Source: DASSFZ01 sp036514635
Lineage (GTDB): Bacteria > Chloroflexota > Anaerolineae > Fen-1058
DNA length: 11,557 bases
Direction of reading: 5' to 3'
Assembly (NCBI GenBank): GCA_036514635.1
Contig: DATBWU010000129.1
Coordinates: forward strand, 1 to 11,557
Shown: in pieces, positions 6,291-11,557 of the stretch
How the letters are laid out: every line of letters starts with the position of its first letter
Numbering within the stretch: position 1 is the stretch's first letter
Position numbers and translations under genes: made by a program
The notes under the pieces: model-generated
What the model saw: only the letters and a program-made list of their open reading frames with translations
The model's database searches: none
What the model was told of the DNA's origin: nothing

Positions 6291-7751
6291 TCATGCTTTG
6301 ACCAACGCTGTGGCGCTTTCCCGCAGCAACTGCCAGGCGCGCGCAACGTGCCGCTGTTGCGTCGCAACATTTCCGATCGCCATCCGGATCGTGTAATGTC
6401 CGTTTAATTTCGTGTGCGAGAGAAATACTTCGCCCATCGCGTTGACGGAGTCGATCAGCGCCGAGTTCAATCGCTCGAGGTCCGCTTCATCCGTCACGGC
6501 TTGAGGCCGATAGCGGAAACACACCGTGCTGAACGGAACCGGTGCGAGCCGCTCGAAGTCTGGATCAGCATCGACCCATGCGGCCAGTTCGCGCGCCAGC
6601 CGGCAGTGCTGGCGAATGTGCGATACGAGGCCGTCCACACCGTACGAGCGGATGACAAACCACAGCTTCAGTGCGCGGAAGCGGCGACCTAGCTGCACGC
6701 CGTAATCCATGTAGTTCTTCACCTCGCCCGCGTCGCCTTGCGCCGTGCGTAAATACTCCGGCACCAGGCTGAATGCGCGCTTGAGCGTGTCGACGTGGCG
6801 CGTGTAAAACGCGCTGCAATCGATTGGCGTGAACAGCCACTTGTGCGGGTTGACGAGGATCGAATCGGCCCGGTCGCAGCCGTCGAGCACGCCGCGCATC
6901 TCCGGCACGATCGCGGCGACGCCGCCGTACGCACCGTCGACGTGCAGCCACACTCGCTCGCGCGCGCAAATATCGGCGATGGCCGGAACCGGATCGATGC
7001 TCGTCGTCGAAGTCGTGCCGACCGTGGCGACGACGCAGAAGGGCAGCCAGCCTGCGCGCCGATCTTCTTCGATCGCAGCGGCAAGCGCGTCGGGCCGCAT
7101 ACGGAACTCGGCGTCAGTCGGAATCTTGCGCACGCCGGCCTGGCCCAGTCCCAGCACGATGCCTGCCTTCTCGACCGACGAGTGCGCCTGCTCGGAGCAA
7201 TACATCCGCAGGCGCGGCAGATCGGATCGGCCGGCCAGACCCTCTTCGCGCACGCGGCGGGCCAGTGCTTCACGCGCAGCCGCGACGGCAACCAGCGTCG
7301 AGACCGAGGCCGTGTCGTTGATGACGCCCTCGAATGTTGGGGGCAGGCCGAGCATCTGGCGCAGCCAGTCCACGACGACTTCTTCGAGCTCGGTCGCCGC
7401 CGGCGAAGTGCGCCACAACATGCCATTGACGTTGAGCGCGGCAGACAGCAATTCGCCCAGGATGCCCGGCGCAGAACCGGTAATCGCAAAGTATGCGAAG
7501 AAGCCCGGGTGATTCCAGTGCGTGATACCGGGCAGGATCACGTGCGTGAAATCGGACAGGATGGCGTCCATCGACTCCGGCGCAGCGGGCGGTGCGGAAG
7601 GCAGCTGACGCTTCACCTCGCCCGGCTGGGCGCGCGACAACACAGGATACCATTCCGCGTTCGCCAGATAATCGGCGATCCAGTCGATGAGCAATTTGCC
7701 GTACTTGCGAAACTCCTCAGGGTCGATTCCGCCAAAGGGTTGAGTGTCCAT
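6291..7751 (-). CDS. Group II PLP decarboxylase, aromatic-L-amino-acid decarboxylase type
   Basis: This 486-residue cytoplasmic enzyme belongs to fold-type I PLP decarboxylases (DDC/TDC/GAD family) and should convert an amino acid to its amine plus CO2. With the start at ATG 7749-7751 the cofactor lysine is K304 in NPHKW, the aspartate contacting the pyridine nitrogen is D272 in HVDGAYGG, and the ring-stacking histidine is H190 in SEQAHSS; these numbers nearly coincide with mammalian DDC (K303, D271, H192). The LGRRFRALKLWF segment (354-365) is also diagnostic, and Y333 in PEYLRT may correspond to the mobile-loop tyrosine. The aromatic substrate is inferred; glutamate or other substrates are less likely. 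An upstream in-frame ATG at 7772 adds seven residues, but these come from the heptamer array, and neither start has a ribosome site. It is the last gene of the probable cbs operon. Confidence 0.88.
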   Translation of the reverse strand: MDTQPFGGIDPEEFRKYGKLLIDWIADYLANAEWYPVLSRAQPGEVKRQLPSAPPAAPESMDAILSDFTHVILPGITHWNHPGFFAYFAITGSAPGILGELLSAALNVNGMLWRTSPAATELEEVVVDWLRQMLGLPPTFEGVINDTASVSTLVAVAAAREALARRVREEGLAGRSDLPRLRMYCSEQAHSSVEKAGIVLGLGQAGVRKIPTDAEFRMRPDALAAAIEEDRRAGWLPFCVVATVGTTSTTSIDPVPAIADICARERVWLHVDGAYGGVAAIVPEMRGVLDGCDRADSILVNPHKWLFTPIDCSAFYTRHVDTLKRAFSLVPEYLRTAQGDAGEVKNYMDYGVQLGRRFRALKLWFVIRSYGVDGLVSHIRQHCRLARELAAWVDADPDFERLAPVPFSTVCFRYRPQAVTDEADLERLNSALIDSVNAMGEVFLSHTKLNGHYTIRMAIGNVATQQRHVARAWQLLRESATALVKA

Positions 7752-7755
7752 AGTC

Positions 7756-7827
7756 GTTAGTCTTGTAGTCATCAGTCTTGTAGTCGTTAGTCATTCGTCA
7801 TTGGTCATTCGTCATTGGTCTTTCGTC
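7756..7827. repeat. Heptamer/octamer array between the ACT and decarboxylase genes
   Basis: Ten consecutive units each end in GTC on the plus strand: GTTAGTC, TTGTAGTC, ATCAGTC, TTGTAGTC, then GTTAGTC, and finally ATTCGTC and ATTGGTC alternating twice, closed by TTTCGTC. Eight units are 7 bases and two are 8. The block 7793-7806 is repeated exactly at 7807-7820. On the minus strand the units read GAC-NNAN and include GACTAC, as in the array at 4347-4424. The array supplies the last codons and stop of the ACT gene and an upstream in-frame ATG for the decarboxylase. Confidence 0.85.
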
Positions 7828-8288
7828 TTTTTACAGGCCGCAATGAAATCCGAGAGCGTCTTCCACGCCCGCTCAAAGTCTCGCCCGCGCACCAGGAGGT
7901 GATCGTGCGAGTAGGCGGCCACCGGCTGGATCGGGATACCGGCCTCGGCCAGCGCGTGGCTGACGGCAGCCATGAAGCCAACTAGGCCGAGAGCGAGTGC
8001 TGTGTCGAACGTGATGAGCCGGTAGCCATTCTCGACGCGCATGCCCGGCAGATCGCGGGCGGCCAGCGACCAGTCGACTTCGTGCAAGACGATCGTGATC
8101 TCGTCTTTGTCGACGATCATCGCGGCGAACGGCTCGGCCAGCCCGCCAAACAGGATCGTCGCCGGGCGCATCTGGTCGCGCGGCAGGCTGACCAGCGCAT
8201 AAGGTCGATCGTCGCTGTACAGTCGAATGCCGCCCAGCAGACGGCGCAGCTCAGGTGGAAGTGTGTTCGCGTCCATATCGTCACTCAT
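7812..8288 (-). CDS. ACT-domain protein (COG3602-like)
   Basis: The protein has 158 residues from the ATG at 8286-8288. It has an N-terminal part starting LPPELRRLLGGIRLY with the segment FAAMIVDKDEITIVLHE (about 55-71), followed by an ACT-like half with LALGLVGFMAAVSHALAEAG and the end motif YSHDHLLVRGRDFERA. This two-part layout matches small ACT proteins of the COG3602 type, which are thought to sense small ligands such as amino acids; no ligand or target is known here. The ATG overlaps the stop of the damaged upstream frame as ATGAGTGA, favouring translational coupling; the ATG at 8274-8276 is the alternative. A TTG-started extension to 8426 is open but reads a different protein's DNA. 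The C-terminal residues KKTKDQ come from the heptamer array, so the original stop may have been lost. Confidence 0.75.
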   Translation of the reverse strand: MSDDMDANTLPPELRRLLGGIRLYSDDRPYALVSLPRDQMRPATILFGGLAEPFAAMIVDKDEITIVLHEVDWSLAARDLPGMRVENGYRLITFDTALALGLVGFMAAVSHALAEAGIPIQPVAAYSHDHLLVRGRDFERAWKTLSDFIAACKKTKDQ

Positions 8289-8457
8289 CGAACAGATACG
8301 TTGACTCCTGATAGTAGCGGACTTCCTTGCTTTCGAACTTGTTGCGAAGCCATTCTTGCAGATAGGCGTTTTTCTTCTCGAGCGATTGGCCTCCGCCAGC
8401 ACATCGAGCGGGAAGTTGAGGCGCAAGGCACGACCGGGGATGAATTGTGTTTCATTT
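8281..8457 (-). pseudogene. Hidden 58-codon small gene broken by two single-base losses
   Basis: Between cbs and the ACT gene, the minus strand starts ATG at 8453-8455, overlapping the cbs stop as ATGA. If one base is restored after MKHN (an AATTC that would read AATTTC, near 8443) and one near 8382-8384 (CGCTCGAG that would read CGCCTCGAG), a continuous 58-residue frame appears: it opens MKHNFIPGRALRLNF, continues through a stretch ending LEKKNAYLQ, and closes ESTYLFDE with TGA at 8281-8283. That stop overlaps the ACT start. Codon choice is good throughout the joined frame (UUC, CUC, CUG, GAG, AAG), and start and stop fit the neighbours exactly. The hydrophobic strand LRLNFPL followed by amphipathic helices is loosely like a ribbon-helix-helix protein, but I do not recognise the family. 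It is either a recent pseudogene or an intact gene with two sequence errors. Confidence 0.5.
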
Positions 8458-9843
8458 CCTCTGCGCCGTGAGGAAATCGATCAGGTCGATCTTGGTGATA
8501 ATGCCCACGACCACATCGCTGTCGAGCACGACCACCGCCGAGCCGTCGGCGAGCAGGCTCATCGCACTCTCCAGGCTGGCCTCCAGGCCGACCGTGTTGA
8601 CCTGGCGCTGAACGCTGGGTGTGATCGCGTCGTCCGCTGCTGCCTCGCCCCGAACCAGGTGATTCAACAGTTGTGCCTCCGTCACAAGACCGACCAGTTT
8701 GCCTTCGGCGAGGACCGGCATCTGCGAGATGTCGTGCTCCTGCATACGCGCGATGACGTTGCGCACCTTCTCGACGGGCGACACCCCGACGACCTGGCGC
8801 GACGCTTTGGTCGCCAGGAGGTCGGCGACCGTGGCGCGGCCCCACGGCCCTTCCAGGAAGCCATTCTCGCGCATCCACGCATCGTCGAAGACCTTGCTGA
8901 GGTAACGCGATCCCGAATCGGGCAGGATGACGACGGCGACCTCGTCCGGCCCCAGGTCGCGCACCACCTTTGACTTGAGCAAGCCCGCCACCGCCGACCC
9001 GGACGATCCGCCGCAGAAAATGCCCTCGTCGCGCACCAGGCGGCGCGTCATCATGAACGACTCTTTGTCATCGACCTGCACCACTTCGTCGATCAGGCTC
9101 ATGTCGGTCGCGCCGGGCAGGAAATCTTCGCCGATGCCTTCGACTTTGTAGGTCTTGAGGAACGGCTCATCCGGCACGCGCCCCAGCCGCCAGGTGTCGA
9201 ACAGCAGCGACCCGGCCGGATCGATGCCGACAACTTTCACGTCCGAACGCTGCTCCTTGAGATATTTACCCGCGCCGCTGATCGTCCCCCCAGTGCCCAT
9301 GCCGGACACGATGGCTTTCACCTGCCCTGCCGTCTGCTCCCAGATTTCCGGGCCAGTGGTCTTGTAATGAGCCAGGGGATTCATCGGGTTGTGATACTGA
9401 TTCGCCAGGATGCTGTTGGGCGTCTCGGCGGCGATGCGCCGGCTGACGCTATAGTACGAGCGCGGATCATCCGGCTCGACCGCCGTCGGCGTGATGACGA
9501 CACGCGCGCCGAAGGCCCGCAGCAGGCGGACTTTTTCCTCGCTCATCTTGTCGGGCATGACAAACACGCAGCGATACCCCTTGATCGCGGCGGCGATCGC
9601 CAGCCCGACACCGGTGTTGCCCGAAGTGGCTTCGACGATCGTCCCACCCGGCTTCAACCGGCCCGAGGCCTCGGCCTCCTCGATCATCGGCAGGCCGATG
9701 CGATCCTTCACCGAGCCGCCCGGATTCAGGAACTCCAGTTTCGCCAGGACGGTGCAGCGCAAGCCGCTGGTGACACGGTTCAGCCGGACGAGCGGCGTGT
9801 GACCTATCGCGTCTAGCACGTTGGCATAATATTGCAGTGACAC
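8452..9843 (-). CDS. cbs: Cystathionine beta-synthase with two C-terminal CBS domains
   Basis: This 463-residue cytoplasmic PLP enzyme should condense serine (or an activated serine) with homocysteine to give cystathionine. The PLP lysine is K46 in GGSVKDR, the phosphate and substrate loops are TSGNTG (73-78) and GMGTGGT (181-187), and S310 in LPDSGSRYLSK is placed to contact the pyridine nitrogen. The segment EGIGEDFLPG with DDKESFMMTRRL is closer to eukaryotic-type cystathionine beta-synthase than to CysK/CysM. Two CBS repeats follow (about 338-397 and 405-462), a possible regulatory adenosyl-ligand module. The N-terminal heme domain of the animal enzyme is absent. O-acetylserine-dependent activity is possible. 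The GTG start lacks a ribosome site and lies just below a promoter, suggesting a leaderless message. It heads the minus-strand cluster. Confidence 0.9.
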   Translation of the reverse strand: MSLQYYANVLDAIGHTPLVRLNRVTSGLRCTVLAKLEFLNPGGSVKDRIGLPMIEEAEASGRLKPGGTIVEATSGNTGVGLAIAAAIKGYRCVFVMPDKMSEEKVRLLRAFGARVVITPTAVEPDDPRSYYSVSRRIAAETPNSILANQYHNPMNPLAHYKTTGPEIWEQTAGQVKAIVSGMGTGGTISGAGKYLKEQRSDVKVVGIDPAGSLLFDTWRLGRVPDEPFLKTYKVEGIGEDFLPGATDMSLIDEVVQVDDKESFMMTRRLVRDEGIFCGGSSGSAVAGLLKSKVVRDLGPDEVAVVILPDSGSRYLSKVFDDAWMRENGFLEGPWGRATVADLLATKASRQVVGVSPVEKVRNVIARMQEHDISQMPVLAEGKLVGLVTEAQLLNHLVRGEAAADDAITPSVQRQVNTVGLEASLESAMSLLADGSAVVVLDSDVVVGIITKIDLIDFLTAQRK

Positions 9844-9852
9844 AGTGATCGA

Positions 9853-9881
9853 AGATTAGCATGAAAGAGATCGCATGTCAA
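9853..9881 (-). promoter_or_regulatory. Promoter of cbs, likely giving a leaderless mRNA
   Basis: On the minus strand a perfect -35 TTGACA (9876-9881) is separated by exactly 17 bp from TAATCT (9853-9858), a poor -10 hexamer (3 of 6) but preceded by TG one base upstream. Transcription would begin only a few bases before the GTG at 9843, which fits the lack of a ribosome site. Confidence 0.5.
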
Positions 9882-9886
9882 AGCAT

Positions 9887-9915
9887 TTGCGTGTTGCGTG
9901 CTTACGAGGTATGAT
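9887..9915 (+). promoter_or_regulatory. Promoter of the LysM-PA14 gene, back-to-back with the cbs promoter
   Basis: TTGCGT (9887-9892, 3 of 6 to TTGACA) is followed after 17 bp by TATGAT (9910-9915, 5 of 6 to TATAAT). The start would be near 9922, leaving a leader of about 54 nt. Its -35 is only 5 bp from the -35 of the divergent cbs promoter. Confidence 0.5.
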
Positions 9916-9963
9916 TTCAGGCGCTTGAGACGGTCTGCAAACGAATCGGCGTGCCGAAATCCT

Positions 9964-9970
9964 AAGGAGG
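9964..9970 (+). promoter_or_regulatory. Strong ribosome-binding site fixing the LysM gene start
   Basis: AAGGAGG lies 5 nt before ATG 9976. An in-frame upstream start at 9898 would precede even the -10 box and add 26 residues ahead of an otherwise complete signal peptide, so 9976 is preferred. Confidence 0.85.
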
Positions 9971-9975
9971 ACTTG

Positions 9976-11229
9976 ATGAGAACCTGCCGATTGATCATAT
10001 CGCTCGCGCTCGTCCTGGGAGTGTTGGCCGGCCTGGTGCCCGTCGCCTCGGCGCAGGGATGTGCCACGACTTACGTCGTGCAGCCCGGCGATAATCTGTT
10101 TCGCATCGCGCTGAGGTATGGCCTGACGACGGAAGTTCTGGCACGCGCAAACAACATACTGAATCCCAACGCAATTTACGTCGGACAGGTGCTGTGTATT
10201 CCCGGTACATCTAATCCTCCGCCGCCACCACCGCCACCGCCGCCTGGCTCTTGCACCTACTACACGGTCAAACCCGGTGACACGCTGGGTAAAATCGCTC
10301 TGGCCTACGGGACAAGCGTGTCGGCGCTTCAACGGGCCAACAACATACTCAATCCCAACCTGATTTACGTCGGCATGGTGTTGTGCATCCCCGGCGGCTC
10401 AACGCGACCGCCAGCTTTCCCGCAGTTCAGGGGCGAGTACTTCAACAATGCTACACTGGCCGGAGCGCCATCGGTCGTGCGCAACGATAAGACGATCGAC
10501 TTCAACTGGGGTGTGGGGTGGCCCGATCCGAAGATCAACGCTGACAACTTCTCAGTGCGCTGGACGCGGACCCTGTTGTTCAACACCGGCACATTCCGCT
10601 TGACCGCTCGCGCAGACGATGGCATTCGCGTGTTCGTCGACAACGTCTTGATCATCGACGAGTGGCACGCGGCCAGCGGTGCGACGTTTACCAAAGACGT
10701 GACCCTGGCCACGGGCAATCATACGTTCCGCGTCGAGTATTTCGAGGCGACCGGCTCGGCGTCGGCGTTCTTCACCTGGGCGCGCGTCGACGGCACGTCG
10801 GGCGGCCCGACGCCAACGCCGATCAGCGGCGGCACGCCTCCACCCGGCGGCAGTGCATGGACGGCGTGTTACTTCGCCAATGTGAACCGCGATGTCAGCG
10901 GGCAGCCAACGTTGTGCCGGTTTGAGCCGGCCATCGCTATCAACTGGGGCGCAGGCTCGCCCGATCCGCTGATCACGTCCGACCTCTTCGCCGCGCGCTG
11001 GACGAGCACGCAGGTCTTCCAGGCCGGCACGTATCGCTTCTTCGCGCTCGTCGATGACGGCGTGCGGGTGTACGTGGATGACAAACTCGTCATCGATGAG
11101 TGGTTTGAGCACGCCGGAACGACGATCTTCGCCGACGCGACGCTGACCGCCGGGGCGCACGCGCTGAAAGTGGAATACTTTGAATTCGGCCACACCGCGC
11201 AAATCTACGTGTGGTGGGAGAAGCGCTAA
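9976..11229 (+). CDS. Secreted LysM-LysM-PA14-PA14 glycan-binding protein
   Basis: This 417-residue protein begins with a signal peptide (1-26, cleavage after ASA). LysM 1 (about 33-76, YVVQPGDNLFRIALRYG) and LysM 2 (about 96-139, YTVKPGDTLGKIALAYG) should bind peptidoglycan or chitin-like glycans, and are joined by ten consecutive prolines (81-90). Each LysM is bracketed by a cysteine pair (C29/C74 and C93/C137) able to form a disulphide. Two PA14-type beta domains follow (about 150-271 and 296-415), with matching DDGIRVFVD and DDGVRVYVD motifs at 214-222 and 360-368, the acidic pair typical of calcium-dependent carbohydrate binding; PA14-2 also has C298 and C314. There is no catalytic domain, anchor or sorting motif. 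A wall-bound adhesin or glycan-binding role is inferred. The ends of the two LysM repeats are alike at nucleotide level (from 10147 and 10336), implying duplication. Confidence 0.88.
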   Translation: MRTCRLIISLALVLGVLAGLVPVASAQGCATTYVVQPGDNLFRIALRYGLTTEVLARANNILNPNAIYVGQVLCIPGTSNPPPPPPPPPPGSCTYYTVKPGDTLGKIALAYGTSVSALQRANNILNPNLIYVGMVLCIPGGSTRPPAFPQFRGEYFNNATLAGAPSVVRNDKTIDFNWGVGWPDPKINADNFSVRWTRTLLFNTGTFRLTARADDGIRVFVDNVLIIDEWHAASGATFTKDVTLATGNHTFRVEYFEATGSASAFFTWARVDGTSGGPTPTPISGGTPPPGGSAWTACYFANVNRDVSGQPTLCRFEPAIAINWGAGSPDPLITSDLFAARWTSTQVFQAGTYRFFALVDDGVRVYVDDKLVIDEWFEHAGTTIFADATLTAGAHALKVEYFEFGHTAQIYVWWEKR

Positions 11230-11241
11230 CAACGAGGGAAT

Positions 11242-11306
11242 AGAAACCGGGCTTCCCGCCGCCTCGCTGCTCCTCGGAGGCCTTCGGGAAGCCCGGTTTC
11301 TTTTCT
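11242..11306 (+). terminator. Strong rho-independent terminator after the LysM-PA14 gene
   Basis: A perfect 17-bp stem pairs 11242-11258 (AGAAACCGGGCTTCCCG) with 11285-11301, around a 26-nt loop that holds a small CCT-CGG-AGG hairpin (11272-11280), followed by TTTTCT. It starts 13 bp after the stop codon. It may also serve the convergent response-regulator gene, although the minus-strand T-tract is weak. Confidence 0.85.
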
Positions 11307-11308
11307 AA

Positions 11309-11395
11309 GACTCCGCTTCGCTGCGGGGGCAAGTGAGTCGGCGATCCGGCGCCCGCGAGACGCGGGCTGCGAGCAAAGTTTCAGACGGCCTCTAA
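11309..11395. repeat. Repeat related to part of the 1225-1393 element
   Basis: This intergenic block carries, in order, GGGGGCAAG (11325-11333), a perfect 7-bp hairpin GCCCGCG-AGA-CGCGGGC (11351-11367), and TTTCAGACGGCCTCT (11379-11393). The 1225-1393 element has the same order: GGGGGCAAG (1268-1276), a 7-bp hairpin with a 3-nt loop (1333-1349), and TTTCAGACAGGCCCT (1379-1393, 12 of 15 identical). No matching left inverted end is visible here. The stop codon of the response-regulator gene (11392-11394) falls inside its end. Confidence 0.45.
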
Positions 11396-11557
11396 GCCAC
11401 GATCTGCTTCACGGCGACGCGCATCGCAATGGCGCGGAGTTGCTTGGTCAGGTTACTGGGTTTAATCGGTTTCGCCAGGTAATCGTCCGCGCCTGCGTCT
11501 ATGCCGCGCGTCACGCTCTCCGGGTCGACCTTGCCGGATAGCATAACCACCGGCAGA
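11392..11557 (-). CDS. Response-regulator receiver domain, C-terminal part
   Basis: Fifty-four in-frame codons enter from beyond the right edge and end in TAG. They read as the last part of a CheY-like receiver: a hydrophobic strand with the switch residue in LPVVMLSG, helix 4, then the GADDYLAKP motif containing the conserved lysine next to a proline, and helix 5. There is no output domain after it, so either the protein is a stand-alone receiver or the receiver is the C-terminal domain of a larger protein such as a hybrid kinase. The phosphoacceptor aspartate would lie outside the window. The gene is convergent with the LysM gene. Confidence 0.85.
   Translation of the reverse strand, partial: LPVVMLSGKVDPESVTRGIDAGADDYLAKPIKPSNLTKQLRAIAMRVAVKQIVA

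Noticed and set aside
6795..7760. 321-aa plus-strand frame opposite the decarboxylase
   Set aside because: Shadow of a well-supported PLP decarboxylase with all catalytic residues.
8289..8426. TTG-started N-terminal extension of the ACT protein
   Set aside because: The extension reads part of the damaged 58-codon gene in one of its frames and does not resemble ACT proteins; the ATG at 8288 fits the stop/start overlap.
9927..9942. GAGACGGTCTGCAAAC as another end of the MITE-like element
   Set aside because: Similarity is short and gapped, with no partner end or internal hairpin nearby; it sits in the LysM gene leader.
11380..11389. TTCAGACGGC, the inverse of the neisserial DNA uptake core GCCGTCTGAA
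   Set aside because: Single copy, no other sign of Neisseriaceae; better explained as the end of the local repeat.

Overview
The window is GC-rich, densely coding DNA from a bacterial chromosome. The domain style points to Chloroflexota, probably Anaerolineae-like: a CopC/CopD/cytochrome c fusion, a LysM-PA14 secreted protein, and many short simple-sequence arrays between genes. This assignment is an inference from gene style; no rRNA or tRNA is present to confirm it.

Layout. (1) 1-138 is non-coding and carries a perfect 9-bp hairpin. (2) 139-1149 (-) encodes a zinc deacetylase close to acetylpolyamine amidohydrolase. (3) 1150-1448 holds its leader, a MITE-like inverted-repeat element (1225-1393) and an extended -10 promoter for the next gene. 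(4) 1449-4343 (+) encodes a 964-aa fusion: CopC copper-binding domain, CopD membrane domain, an extracytoplasmic beta domain, cytochrome c and a LolA/LppX-like domain. (5) 4344-4749 is rich in repeats around a 64-aa single-span membrane ORF whose two ends are encoded by repeat DNA. (6) 4750-6195 (+) encodes TldD with no TldE beside it. (7) 6291-9843 (-) is a probable amino-acid-metabolism operon, transcribed in the order cystathionine beta-synthase, a damaged 58-codon gene, an ACT-domain protein, and a group II PLP decarboxylase of the aromatic amino acid type. (8) 9844-9975 contains back-to-back divergent promoters. (9) 9976-11229 (+) encodes a secreted LysM-LysM-PA14-PA14 protein followed by a strong terminator. 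(10) 11309-11395 is a repeat resembling part of the 1225-1393 element. (11) 11392-11557 (-) is the C-terminal end of a response-regulator receiver domain.

How the genes fit together. The four minus-strand genes at 6291-9843 share direction and close spacing. Stop/start overlaps (ATGA at the cbs end, ATGAGTGA at the ACT start) suggest translational coupling through the small damaged gene. This is the most interesting local result: two single-base losses hide a 58-residue reading frame that fits exactly between cbs and the ACT gene. The copper/cytochrome fusion, TldD, the deacetylase and the LysM protein appear to be independent units.

No defence system, CRISPR array, phage or complete insertion sequence is visible. 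The non-genic novelty lies in the repeats: three arrays built on a 7-base period (4347-4424, 6197-6224, 7756-7827), octamer/imperfect-palindrome arrays (4597-4706), small hairpins, and the MITE-like element. Several of these extend into the ends of reading frames.
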